64,000 nt of DNA from positions 124,001 through 188,000 of the forward strand of contig NZ_QAYX01000018.1 in NCBI RefSeq assembly GCF_003054705.1, given 5' to 3'. The DNA comes from Opitutus sp. ER46 (GTDB taxonomy: Bacteria; Verrucomicrobiota; Verrucomicrobiia; Opitutales; Opitutaceae). A program made the translations under genes and the position numbers. Of the stretch, positions 16,178 to 24,689 are shown in pieces (position 1 is the first letter of the stretch; every line of letters starts with the position of its first letter). The notes beneath the pieces are model-generated. The model was not told the DNA's origin and did no database searches. It saw only the letters and a program-made list of their open reading frames with translations.

Positions 16178-16956
16178 GCCGCGACCCGCACGCCATGCAA
16201 CCGGTCATCGAGATCACCGACCTGCACCGCATCTACCAGACGGGGGGTGCGCCCGTGCATGCGGTGCGCGGCGTGTCGCTGCGCGTGATGCCGGGCGAGT
16301 TCGTCGCGGTGATGGGCGCGAGCGGCTCGGGCAAGTCGACGCTGATGAACACGCTTGGCTGTCTCGACCGCCCGACGCGCGGCTCGTACCGGGTCGACGG
16401 GACGGATGTGTCGGCGCTGGACAGCGACGCGCTCGCCGCCATCCGCAACCGCAAGATCGGTTTCGTCTTCCAGGGCTTCAACCTCCTGGCCCGCACCACC
16501 GCGCTCGAAAACGTCGAGCTGCCGATGCTCTACGCGCACCCGCCGCTGCCGAGCGGCGAACTGCGGGCGCGGGCCTTGCACGCGCTCGCCCAGGTGGGGC
16601 TCAGCGACCGCGCCGACCACGTGCCGAGCCAGCTCTCGGGCGGGCAGCAGCAGCGCGTCGCAATCGCGCGGGCCCTCGTGCTCGGACCTTCGCTCCTGCT
16701 CGCCGACGAGCCGACGGGAAACCTGGATACGCGCACCAGCATCGAGATCATGGGCGTGTTCCAGCAGCTCAACGCCGCGGGCATGACCGTCGTGATGGTC
16801 ACGCACGAGCTGGACGTCGCCCGCTTCGCCCGCCGCATGATCGTCATGCGCGACGGCCGCGTGCGGCGGGACGAGCCGATTGCCGCGCGCGCGGCGGCGG
16901 CGACCGAGCTGGCCCGCGTCGCGGCGGAGGAACAGGCCGCGGAACTCATCCCATGA
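16174..16956 (+). CDS. MacB-type ABC ATPase
   Basis: An ATPase of 260 residues. The GTG at 16174 overlaps the upstream stop (GTGA); an ATG seven codons later (16195) is an equally plausible start. Walker A is GASGSGKST, the Q-loop is in FVFQGFNLL, the signature is LSGGQQQRVAIARAL, Walker B is LLLADEPTGNLD, and the switch histidine is in MVTHE. These are the LolD/MacB group motifs. It is separate from its permease, which starts in a 4-bp overlap at its end. Confidence 0.9.
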   Translation: MSRDPHAMQPVIEITDLHRIYQTGGAPVHAVRGVSLRVMPGEFVAVMGASGSGKSTLMNTLGCLDRPTRGSYRVDGTDVSALDSDALAAIRNRKIGFVFQGFNLLARTTALENVELPMLYAHPPLPSGELRARALHALAQVGLSDRADHVPSQLSGGQQQRVAIARALVLGPSLLLADEPTGNLDTRTSIEIMGVFQQLNAAGMTVVMVTHELDVARFARRMIVMRDGRVRRDEPIAARAAAATELARVAAEEQAAELIP

Positions 16957-18173
16957 AACGTCTGCTCGCCATTCTGCGCGTCGCCCTCCGGGCGCTCCGA
17001 CGCAACGTCCTGCGCACCTTCCTCACGATGCTGGGCATCATCATCGGCGTGGCCGCGGTGATCGGCATGGTGAGCATCGGCACCGGCGCGCGCGTGCAGG
17101 TCGAGCAGCAGATCGCCGCGCTGGGGCAGAACGTGATCATGGTCATGGCCGGCAACATGAGCCGCGGCGGGATGTTCTCGGGCATGGGCGGCGCGCCGAC
17201 GCTGACGCTCGAGGACGCGTTCGCGTTGCGGAACGAAGTCGACGGCGTCGCCACGATGAGCCCCGAGGTGCGCGGCAATGTGCAGGTCGTGGCCGGCAAT
17301 CTGAACTGGAACGTGCAGGTGATGGGCGTGAGCCACGAGTACCTCGACCTGCGCGCCTGGCCGCTGAGTGAGGGCGACTTTTTCACCGAGCAGGACATCC
17401 GCGCGAGCACCCGTACCTGCGTGCTCGGCCAGACCACGGCGAAGAAGCTCTTCGAGGACGCCAGTCCGATCGGCGCCGCGGTGCGCGTGAAGGGGATCCC
17501 GTTCACCGTCGTGGCGGTGCTCGCGCCGAAAGGCTCGAACATGATGGGCCAGGACCAGGATGACGTCGTGTTTGTCCCTTACTCCACCGCGATGCGCCGG
17601 CTCTTCGGGCAGAATTTCCTGCGCGCGATCAACCTGGGCGCGGCGAGTCCCGATCGGATCAAGGACGTCACGACGCAGGTGGCCGAACTGCTGCGGCAGC
17701 GGCATCGCATCCAACCCGGGCGCGACGACGATTTCATGGTGCGCACGCAGCAGGAGATCACAGAGTTCGCGACCTCGACGGCGAAGACGATGACCGGGCT
17801 GCTGGGCGCGATCGCCGGTGTGTCGCTGCTCGTCGGCGGCATCGGCATCATGAACATCATGCTGGTGTCAGTCACGGAGCGCACGCGGGAGATCGGCATC
17901 CGGCTGGCGGTGGGCGCGCGGCGACGCGACATCCTGCGGCAGTTTCTGACCGAGGCGGTGGTCTTGAGCATCGCCGGCGGGCTGGTCGGGATCGCGACCG
18001 GCGTGGGCGTTTCGATGGCGCTCGCGGCGCAGTTCAACTGGCCGACGCTGACGCCGACGTACGCGGTCGCGGGAGCGTTCCTCTTCAGCGCGATGGTCGG
18101 CGTGTTCTTCGGCTACTACCCGGCGAGGAAAGCCGCGCAGCTCGATCCCATCGAAGCACTGCGGTACGAATAG
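16953..18173 (+). CDS. MacB-type ABC permease
   Basis: A permease of 406 residues from the ATG at 16953, which overlaps the ATPase stop (ATGA). It has the MacB topology: a first membrane helix (RTFLTMLGIIIGVAAVIGMVS), a periplasmic domain at about 45-280, then three C-terminal helices. Typical motifs are GGIGIMNIMLVSVTERTREIG and GYYPARKAAQLDPIEALRYE at the end. With the adaptor and ATPase it forms a mechanotransmission exporter needing a TolC-like outer-membrane protein, which is not encoded nearby. The stop codon is followed after 2 bp by heptad array 4. Confidence 0.9.
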   Translation: MKRLLAILRVALRALRRNVLRTFLTMLGIIIGVAAVIGMVSIGTGARVQVEQQIAALGQNVIMVMAGNMSRGGMFSGMGGAPTLTLEDAFALRNEVDGVATMSPEVRGNVQVVAGNLNWNVQVMGVSHEYLDLRAWPLSEGDFFTEQDIRASTRTCVLGQTTAKKLFEDASPIGAAVRVKGIPFTVVAVLAPKGSNMMGQDQDDVVFVPYSTAMRRLFGQNFLRAINLGAASPDRIKDVTTQVAELLRQRHRIQPGRDDDFMVRTQQEITEFATSTAKTMTGLLGAIAGVSLLVGGIGIMNIMLVSVTERTREIGIRLAVGARRRDILRQFLTEAVVLSIAGGLVGIATGVGVSMALAAQFNWPTLTPTYAVAGAFLFSAMVGVFFGYYPARKAAQLDPIEALRYE

Positions 18174-18175
18174 GT

Positions 18176-18294
18176 CAGAAGCCGGATATCAGGAGCCAGA
18201 TGTCGGACGTCAGATGTCAGAAGCCTGAGGCCGGATATCCGAAGCCAGAGACCGGGAACCGGAGGCCGGATGTCAGATATCAGAGGTCAGACGT
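18176..18294 (+). repeat. heptad repeat array 4
   Basis: Seventeen in-phase 7-bp units (cagaagc, cggatat, cagatgt, cggacgt, ctgaggc and so on) start 2 bp after the MacB permease stop, in the sense of that gene. They face array 5 across a 59-bp spacer. Confidence 0.9.
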
Positions 18295-18353
18295 CAGCGT
18301 CAGACTAGGCCCGGCTGTCCGCCGCACCCTTGCGGGCCTCTGGCATCGGTTTG

Positions 18354-18423
18354 GCTTCCGACCTCTGACATCTGGCCTCTGGCTTCTGACATCTGGCCTC
18401 CGGCTTCCGGCTTCTGGCCTCCG
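18354..18423 (-). repeat. heptad repeat array 5 (reverse orientation)
   Basis: Ten in-phase units in reverse complement (gcttccg, acctctg, acatctg, gcctccg) end 3 bp before the stop codon of the minus-strand Cys-rich gene, in the sense of that gene. Arrays 4 and 5 together fill the space between two convergent genes. Confidence 0.9.
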
Positions 18424-18426
18424 TAA

Positions 18427-18702
18427 TTACTTCTTCTTGCAGCAGCCTTCCTTCTTCTCGCCCTCGGCGCCGGCCGGGCACTGCTTCTTTTCGCCCTTCT
18501 GGCAGCAGGCGGGTTTGTTGGCCTTGTCGCACTTCGCACAATCTTTGCCCTCGGCTTTGCACTTGGCCTTCATCTCGGCGCAAGCAGCGGCACTCGGGCA
18601 TTCCTTGGTAGGCTGGGCGGGCTTGGCCTGGTCTGCGGCGTAAGCGGCGAACGCAAAGGCGGCCAGGGCGAAGGAAGCGGTGAGGAGGGTACGGATTTTC
18701 AT
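18427..18702 (-). CDS. small secreted cysteine-rich protein
   Basis: A 91-residue protein from the ATG at 18702 with a clear signal peptide (MKIRTLLTASFALAAFAFAAYA). The mature part of about 68 residues has ten cysteines, including CAKC and two CC pairs (ACCQK, GCCKKK), among many lysines. This composition suggests periplasmic metal binding, and the gene lies just downstream of a metal efflux operon on the same strand. I do not recognise a named family. Disulfide-rich structure is an alternative. Confidence 0.7.
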   Translation of the reverse strand: MKIRTLLTASFALAAFAFAAYAADQAKPAQPTKECPSAAACAEMKAKCKAEGKDCAKCDKANKPACCQKGEKKQCPAGAEGEKKEGCCKKK

Positions 18703-18955
18703 GAAGTTGAAACAGGGGATTGGCTTCGTAACTACACTCAAACCAGACCCTTACCAGCCGATTCTGATCAGCTCGCATCCTCTTGAACGAAACCTCCAGC
18801 CGCAAACGACTGCCGGCCACCCGTCCGTGGATCGGCGCCTCCGCCCAACCCGCCGCCGCCCCTGCCCTGCGTCGCGCCGCCTGAGCAGTCAGGCTGGTTG
18901 CGTCAAAGGTCTATACGCCTGGTCCTGTCCCGCCGCGGGCAGAGCCGCAGCTAGA
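18703..18955. other. intergenic region upstream of the Cys-rich gene
   Basis: No coding sequence is supported here. It must contain the promoter of the Cys-rich gene on the minus strand unless that gene is read through from the RND operon past the palindrome at 18956-19014. No clear promoter motif was found. Confidence 0.3.
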
Positions 18956-19014
18956 TGTGACGCCGTGACGGCCTGACCCCATTTCCGACGGGGTCAGGCC
19001 GTCACGGCGTCACA
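18956..19014. repeat. 25-bp perfect palindrome after the RND pump gene
   Basis: The arms 18956-18980 and 18990-19014 are perfect 25-base complements around a 9-base loop. The right arm ends 7 bp from the RND pump stop codon. The arms include TGACCCC/GGGGTCA and CGTGACG. No T-run follows, so although it would stop or stabilise an RNA end, its length and perfection look more like a REP- or MITE-type palindromic element. Confidence 0.8.
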
Positions 19015-19021
19015 CGCAAGG

Positions 19022-22000
19022 CTACGTGGTCGTTGCGCGCGCTTCGCGGGCGAGGCGGCGTTCCCAGTACCAGGTGAAGAAGACGGGGACGGAGAACAGG
19101 GACACGAAATCGAAGACCATGCCGCCCACCACCGGCAGCACCATCGGCTGCATCAGCTCGGACCCGCGGCCCGTGGCCCAGAGCACCGGGATCAGCGAGA
19201 GCATGGCCGTCGCGTTGGTCATGATCGCGGGCCGGCGCCGGCGCAGGCCGGCCTGGAAGACCCGGCGGTTCACTTCGGCAAGCGTGCCGGGGTGCGTCTT
19301 GAACTGCTCCTGGATGTACGTCCCAAGCAGGATGCCGTCGTTGAACATGACGCCGAGCAGCACCAGGAAGCCGACCACCACGGCGGTCGTCATCTCCGCC
19401 CCCCAGAGCCACACGAAGAAGAACCCGCCCGCGGTCGTGACCGTCGCGTTGGCCAAGACGATGATCGCGGTGATCAGCCACGACCGCGTGCCGAGATAGA
19501 TCAGCAGCACCATCACCGCCATCGACGCGCTGATGATCCAACGGAGAGTCTGGTCGGCCTTGAGCTTCTGCTCGTAGCGGCCCACCCAACGATAGGTCGC
19601 ACCCGCCGGCAGCTCCAGCTGGCCGGACGACAAGGCGGCCCGGAGCCGCGCATCGGCATCGCGCACGACCTCGACCTCGCCGCGGCCGCGCGCGTTGAGC
19701 AGCACGTACTGCGTGCGCTTGCCGCCTTCCGAACGGATCGCCATCGGCCCGATCGTGTAGGTCAGCCCCGCCTCGCTCGGCCGCGTGGCGACGACGCGCG
19801 CGTGTCCGGCCTTGATCGCCGCCAATACCGCGGCCGGCAGCGACTCGTCCGCCGGTACGGTGAGTTCGAGCCGGTGCGGATCCAACACGGTCGCGTTGCG
19901 TTGCGCCGTAAGCGGCAGGCCGGCGACGAATGCGTTGGCGTCCCCGCCGTGGTCCGCGAGCTGCAGCGTATGCACCGTCGGCACCGCGAGGACACTGCTG
20001 AGCGGCACGCCGCCCATCCCACCGGGCACCGGGATGCGCACCCCGAGCAACTCGTCCGGGTCATCGCGCCGCTCGCGTTCGTAGCGGATGCGCACCGGAT
20101 AACGCAGCGCCCCCTCGACGGAGTACGTCACGGCCATGCCGCCGAGCGCCGTCTCAACCGACCGCATGACTTGCTCGTTGGTCAGCCCGAAGCGCGCAAG
20201 CTTAGCCGGATCCAGCCGGATTTCGGCGTAGGGCTTGCCGCCCTCGCGCTGCATCTGCACGTCGGCCGCGCCGGGCGTGGGCTGGATGACCTTCTCGGCC
20301 GCCTCGGCGAAACGCTCGAGCGCGTCCTGGTCATCGCCCAGCACCTGCAGCGCGATGAGACTGCGGATGCCGGTGGAGAGCATCACCACGCGGGTCTCGA
20401 TCGGCTGGAGCCAGCTCGGCGCAACGCCGGGGATTTCCGTGATCGCAGCAAGCGCGGCGCGAACCTCAGCCAACGTACGCGGCCGCTTCTCCACGGTGCC
20501 GTCGGCGCGCGGCATCTCGTGCACCGGCCACTCCGCGTACGGCTTCAGGAGCACGACCGTCTCGATCATGCCGATCGGCGCGGGATCAAGCGCGGTTTCG
20601 GCGCGGCCCATCTTGCCCATGACCGAAGCCACCTCGGGCACGGATTCGATCAGCCGGTTCTGCGTGAGCATGATCCGCTGCGTTTCGCCCAGTCCGCCCG
20701 TGGCGGGAATGGACGGCATGAAGAGCAGACTGCCCTCGTCAAGCGGCGGCAGGAAACTGGAACCCACGCCCGGGAACAGCCGCGTGAGCGCGCGATCGAC
20801 GCGGGTCTGCGTGAAATCGCCGCCCGCGGCCGCGACCAGCCGCCGCAGCGGCCAGCCGACAGTAGGCCAGCCCACGCCCAGCAGGTAGCCGCCGATGGCC
20901 ATCGTGCCGATCGCCGCCGTGAAGAGCACCTTGTGCCGGAGGATGCGCGCGTACGCCCATTCGTAGCCGACGTGGATCGCGTGGCTCGCAGGATTCTCCT
21001 CGTAGCTCACCAGCCGCTCGCGCCCGAGGCGCCAGATCGCGGCGGCGACGACCACGGCAAACAGCGGCGCGAACAACCAGCCCGGGACCGTGATCGCCCA
21101 GCGCCCGTGATCGAGCGGGAGCGACCAGCCGTCGCGAATGAACCACGCGAACGCCACGCCGCCCGCGACGCCCGCCAGCCCGAGCAGGAGCGGCTTGCGC
21201 ACATGCCAGGGCGGCAGCAGCAGCCGGCACAATACGGGCACGAGCAGCGTGCCGAACAGCACCGCGCCCGTGATTGCGAGCGACTTCGTCAGCGCGAGCG
21301 GTTCGAAGAGCCGGCCCGCCTGGTCGGTCAGCGCGAAGATCGGCAGGAAGCCGATGATCGTGGTCGCGGCCGACGTGAGCAGCGGGCGCGTCACCTCCTG
21401 CGCCGCGCGGATCACGGTGTCGGTGATCTCCGCGTTGAACGGCGACGTCGGCATCGGCCGCCCCTCGCGCCGACACTTCTCCTGCAAGTCGACGAGGTGC
21501 TGCGTGATGTTCTCCGTCATGATGATCCCGAAATCGACCATCACGCCGATCGCGATCGCGATGCCCGCGAGGCTCATGATGTTCGCGCCGAGACCGAACC
21601 CATGCATCACGAGGAACGTGAACAGCATCCCCAGCGGCAGGCTCACCGCCACCGCGAGGCTCGCGCGCACATGCAGCAGGAACGCCACGACCACGATGAC
21701 CGTGGTGATGATCGCCTCCTTCAGCGTGTCGGTGACCGTCTCCGTCGTTTCGCGGATAAGCTGGGAGCGATCGTAGAACGCGACGGCGGACAACTGCTCG
21801 CGCGCGAGCGTGGGCGCGAGATCGGCGAGCCGCTGCTTCACTGCCGTGATGACGGTCTTCGGATCCTCGCGGACGCGCATGCCGATGATCGCGCCCACGT
21901 GCTCCTGGTAACCGTCCGCCAAAAGTCCCTGGCGAAACTGGCCGCCGAGCTGCACGTGCGCGACGTCGCCCAGCCGCAGGCCCGCGCCGCGCTGCCGGTC

Positions 22001-22729
22001 GCCGCGCAGGACGATGTTCTCCACGTCCGCCACCGACCGGATGAAGCCCACGCCCCGGATCATCGTCTCGATGCCGCTCTGCTCCACGCTCATGGCACCG
22101 ACGTCGCGCCCCGCCTGCTGCACGGCCATCATCAGCATGTCGAGCGTGAGCCCCTGGGCCTCGAGCCGGTTGGGATCGACGTCGATCTGGTACTCGCGGC
22201 CGACTCCGCCCGCGGGCGCGACCTCGGCCACGCCGGGCACACCGCGTAACGCGGGCACGACCACCTGGTCGAGGACGTAGCGCTTGTGTTCGAGATCGCG
22301 CGGACCCTGCAGCGTGAACGCATACACCTGACCCATTGCGGTGGCGTCGGGTCCGAGCCGGGCGTTCACGCCTTCGGGCAGGACGCCCTGGAGCTGCGAC
22401 AGCCGCTCGAGCACGCGGGTACGGCACTCGTAGAGGTCCCGCCGCTCCGCGAAGATCACGTACACGTAGCTGGCGCCATACAGCGACATGCCGCGGACCG
22501 TCTGCACGCCGGGAAGGCCCTGCAGTTCGCGGGCGAGCCGGGACGTCACCTGGTCGTCCATGTCCTGCGGACTTTTTCCCGGCCACTCGGCCCAGACGAT
22601 GACCTGGTTGTCGCTCAGGTCGGGAATCGCGTCGACCGGCACGTGACGCCAGGCCCACAGCCCGGCGACGGCCAGCGCCAGCGCGGCGCCGAGGGTGAGG
22701 AACGTGTTGCGAATGACGAAGGAGAGCAC
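19022..22729 (-). CDS. heavy-metal efflux RND pump (CusA/CzcA family)
   Basis: An inner-membrane proton-driven metal pump of 1235 residues from a GTG at 22729 (LSFVIRNTFLTLGAALALAV); a longer open frame over the adaptor gene end is not used. It has HME-RND motifs: DAIPDLSDNQVIVWAEWPGK, GASYVYVIFAERRDLY, the charged TM4 GVMVDFGIIMTENI, PLDEGSLLFMPS and, at the end, RPAIMTNATAMLSLIPVLW. It is about 190 residues longer than typical CusA; much of the excess is a roughly 75-residue insertion after the sixth helix region (between LCRLLLPP and YEENPASHAIHVGYE) containing two extra hydrophobic segments. It follows the adaptor gene by 17 bp and works with it and the outer-membrane factor at 24690-25988. 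Copper/silver is likeliest from context; Co/Zn/Ni is possible. Confidence 0.9.
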   Translation of the reverse strand: MLSFVIRNTFLTLGAALALAVAGLWAWRHVPVDAIPDLSDNQVIVWAEWPGKSPQDMDDQVTSRLARELQGLPGVQTVRGMSLYGASYVYVIFAERRDLYECRTRVLERLSQLQGVLPEGVNARLGPDATAMGQVYAFTLQGPRDLEHKRYVLDQVVVPALRGVPGVAEVAPAGGVGREYQIDVDPNRLEAQGLTLDMLMMAVQQAGRDVGAMSVEQSGIETMIRGVGFIRSVADVENIVLRGDRQRGAGLRLGDVAHVQLGGQFRQGLLADGYQEHVGAIIGMRVREDPKTVITAVKQRLADLAPTLAREQLSAVAFYDRSQLIRETTETVTDTLKEAIITTVIVVVAFLLHVRASLAVAVSLPLGMLFTFLVMHGFGLGANIMSLAGIAIAIGVMVDFGIIMTENITQHLVDLQEKCRREGRPMPTSPFNAEITDTVIRAAQEVTRPLLTSAATTIIGFLPIFALTDQAGRLFEPLALTKSLAITGAVLFGTLLVPVLCRLLLPPWHVRKPLLLGLAGVAGGVAFAWFIRDGWSLPLDHGRWAITVPGWLFAPLFAVVVAAAIWRLGRERLVSYEENPASHAIHVGYEWAYARILRHKVLFTAAIGTMAIGGYLLGVGWPTVGWPLRRLVAAAGGDFTQTRVDRALTRLFPGVGSSFLPPLDEGSLLFMPSIPATGGLGETQRIMLTQNRLIESVPEVASVMGKMGRAETALDPAPIGMIETVVLLKPYAEWPVHEMPRADGTVEKRPRTLAEVRAALAAITEIPGVAPSWLQPIETRVVMLSTGIRSLIALQVLGDDQDALERFAEAAEKVIQPTPGAADVQMQREGGKPYAEIRLDPAKLARFGLTNEQVMRSVETALGGMAVTYSVEGALRYPVRIRYERERRDDPDELLGVRIPVPGGMGGVPLSSVLAVPTVHTLQLADHGGDANAFVAGLPLTAQRNATVLDPHRLELTVPADESLPAAVLAAIKAGHARVVATRPSEAGLTYTIGPMAIRSEGGKRTQYVLLNARGRGEVEVVRDADARLRAALSSGQLELPAGATYRWVGRYEQKLKADQTLRWIISASMAVMVLLIYLGTRSWLITAIIVLANATVTTAGGFFFVWLWGAEMTTAVVVGFLVLLGVMFNDGILLGTYIQEQFKTHPGTLAEVNRRVFQAGLRRRRPAIMTNATAMLSLIPVLWATGRGSELMQPMVLPVVGGMVFDFVSLFSVPVFFTWYWERRLAREARATTT

Positions 22730-22746
22730 GGTGAAGGGCGAAGGCG

Positions 22747-24087
22747 TCAGTGCTGGTGCGCGGCGGACGCGGGCTGGCTGACCGCGCCGTGCGGGAAGAG
22801 GAGGCTGGGCGTGCCGGCGAGCTGCGCCTGGCTGTCGATGAGGAACACGCCCTGCGTGGCGACCTCGTCGCCGGGTTTCAGGCCGGCGCGCACGACGTAA
22901 ACATCGTTGCCCGACTCGTCCTCGAGCCGCGGCCCGAGCGCGAGCGGCGCGAGTTCGAAGCGGAGGCGACCGTCCGACTGCCGCTCGGCCACGCGCCACG
23001 CGACGTGACGCACGCCGGTGGAAAGCACGGCGGTCTTCGGCACGAGCGTGAACCGGCCCCAGGTGGAAGGTTCGGCGGGGTCCGCAGCCTCGAGGTCGGC
23101 GGTGAGCGCGGTTTCGAAACGCGCGTTGATCAGGCTGCCCGGCAGCAGGCGCCCTTGGGGATCGCGCAAGTGCACGTGCACCTCGCGCGTGCGCAGTTCA
23201 CGGTTGAGCTCGGGCGCGACCCACGCGACGCCCGCCTCGATGTCGGGCAGCTCGCCCAGGTCATCCGAAGCGAGCCGGGCCGGCTGGCCGACGCGGAGCC
23301 AGCGCGCCCGCGTTTCCGGCACCTGCATGACAAGCATGTATGCGTCGGGCTCGACGAGCCGGAGCAACGCGGTATCGGCCATCACCTCCTGGCCCACCTG
23401 CGGCAGGCGGCCGTCCATCGCGTCACCCTCGCCGCCGAGCGCGAGCACGACGCGACCGGCGAACGGACTCGTGATCGTGACGGTGTCGACCGGCAGGTGT
23501 CCGTCGAGGATGGCGCGGGCGACCGGGGCGAGATTCCAGCGGTCAAAACGCTCGGTGAGCGCGCGGATCGTGGGCTGGTCGCCGAGCTTCACGGCGGCGG
23601 CGAGTTCGCCCTGGGCGGCGAACACCTCCGCGCTGTACAAGTCGACGACCGGATCGCCGGCCTGCACGACGGTGCCGGCATGGAGCGCGGCGGGGTGCCG
23701 GCGGACGATGCGGCCGGCCACGCGTGGCACGATCACCTGGGCGGTGCGGTCGTCGTATCGGACGATACCATACGCCCGCACGAGCGGACGCGCCGGGCCG
23801 GCGACGACCGTGGACAACTGGACATCCATCCGCCGCTGCTGCTCGGCAGTGAGCTCACCGGCGGTGACGCGCGTCATCTTCATGCCGCACACGGGGCAGT
23901 TCCCCGGGCGGTTGCCGATGTAGTCCATCATCGGGCACGCCCAGCGCTCGCCGGCGGTGGCGGCCTCGGCGGCGTGGTCGTGAGCCTCGGCCGGCGTGAA
24001 GAGGGCGGAGGCCGGCAGGAGGCCGATGACGGTGGCGCCGACGAGGAGACCGGCGACACCGATCAGGAGGGAAGGAGCAGGGCGCAT
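22747..24087 (-). CDS. CusB-type RND efflux adaptor with metal-binding N-domain
   Basis: A periplasmic adaptor of 446 residues. After a signal/anchor helix it has a His-rich stretch (EAHDHAAEA) and a heavy-metal-binding domain, WACPMMDYIGNRPGNCPVCG, which is the short 'CPM...CPxCGM' module often fused to CusB. The barrel-sandwich hybrid follows (RVAGRIVRRHPAALHAGTVV, ITSPFAGRVVLALGGEGDAM), then the beta-barrel and the C-terminal GLKPGDEVATQGVFLIDSQAQL. It ends HQH. Its partners are the pump downstream and the TolC-like gene upstream. Confidence 0.88.
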   Translation of the reverse strand: MRPAPSLLIGVAGLLVGATVIGLLPASALFTPAEAHDHAAEAATAGERWACPMMDYIGNRPGNCPVCGMKMTRVTAGELTAEQQRRMDVQLSTVVAGPARPLVRAYGIVRYDDRTAQVIVPRVAGRIVRRHPAALHAGTVVQAGDPVVDLYSAEVFAAQGELAAAVKLGDQPTIRALTERFDRWNLAPVARAILDGHLPVDTVTITSPFAGRVVLALGGEGDAMDGRLPQVGQEVMADTALLRLVEPDAYMLVMQVPETRARWLRVGQPARLASDDLGELPDIEAGVAWVAPELNRELRTREVHVHLRDPQGRLLPGSLINARFETALTADLEAADPAEPSTWGRFTLVPKTAVLSTGVRHVAWRVAERQSDGRLRFELAPLALGPRLEDESGNDVYVVRAGLKPGDEVATQGVFLIDSQAQLAGTPSLLFPHGAVSQPASAAHQH

Positions 24088-24144
24088 GCGAAAGAGAGGT
24101 GAGGCGGGACGGCGCGAGGCGGAGAGGGTGAGCGGGCGTGGGGC

Positions 24145-24639
24145 TCAGCGCTTCACGACCTCGTTCTTGAGGTAGAGCGGGCCGTAGCGGTCGGGATCGG
24201 CCTTGAATTTCGGCGGGCACATCCGGCAGCCAAAGCCGATGGTCTTTCCCTGGTAGGTGGCGGTGGGAATCGTCGGATCGACCGGCATGCCGCAGATGGC
24301 GCAGCGGGTGTTCACCGGCTGCTTCGGGTCGGCCGTCGGCGCAGCCGAGGCCGGCGCCGCACCGTGGCCGCTGTGGTCGTGCGCGGCGGCGGTGGCCGCG
24401 GCCGAAGCGGTTGGCGTGACGGCCGGCGCCGGCGCGCCCGCGGGTTCGGAGGATGTCGAGGATCCGGAAGTGGCGACAGCGGGCGCGAGCGGGTTGGAAA
24501 CCATGGCGGCGTAATCACCGCCACCGACCGCGGCAGCGCTGGCCGCGGCGTGCGGCTGATAGCGGGCAGCGCGGGCGCCGAGCGTGACGAGAGCGCCAAC
24601 GACGAACGTGGCGAGGAAGACGGAAAGGTGGCGGATCAT
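24145..24639 (-). CDS. membrane-anchored YHS-like metal-binding protein
   Basis: A protein of 164 residues from the ATG at 24639. One N-terminal helix (LSVFLATFVVGALVTLG) is followed by a long Ala/Pro/Thr-rich linker, a HDHSGHG segment and a C-terminal YHS-like module: CAICGMPVD, ATYQGKTIGFGCRMCPPKF and DPDRYGPLYL. Such modules bind Cu(I)/Ag(I) or heme-free metal through the cysteines. It lies between the adaptor and outer-membrane genes of the same operon, suggesting a periplasmic metal carrier. Confidence 0.8.
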   Translation of the reverse strand: MIRHLSVFLATFVVGALVTLGARAARYQPHAAASAAAVGGGDYAAMVSNPLAPAVATSGSSTSSEPAGAPAPAVTPTASAAATAAAHDHSGHGAAPASAAPTADPKQPVNTRCAICGMPVDPTIPTATYQGKTIGFGCRMCPPKFKADPDRYGPLYLKNEVVKR

Positions 24640-24689
24640 AGGCGGAGGCGAAGAGCGGAGGTTCGGTTGGGCGTGGCGATCGCGGCAGT

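Noticed and set aside
16065-16952. A 5' extension of the MacB permease gene
   Set aside because: The frame is open upstream, but it overlaps the ATPase entirely in another frame; the ATG at 16953 in ATGA overlap gives the normal MacB N-terminus.
19292-22249. A 985-codon plus-strand frame inside the RND pump gene
   Set aside because: His/Arg-rich antisense sequence; the minus-strand RND pump is unambiguous.
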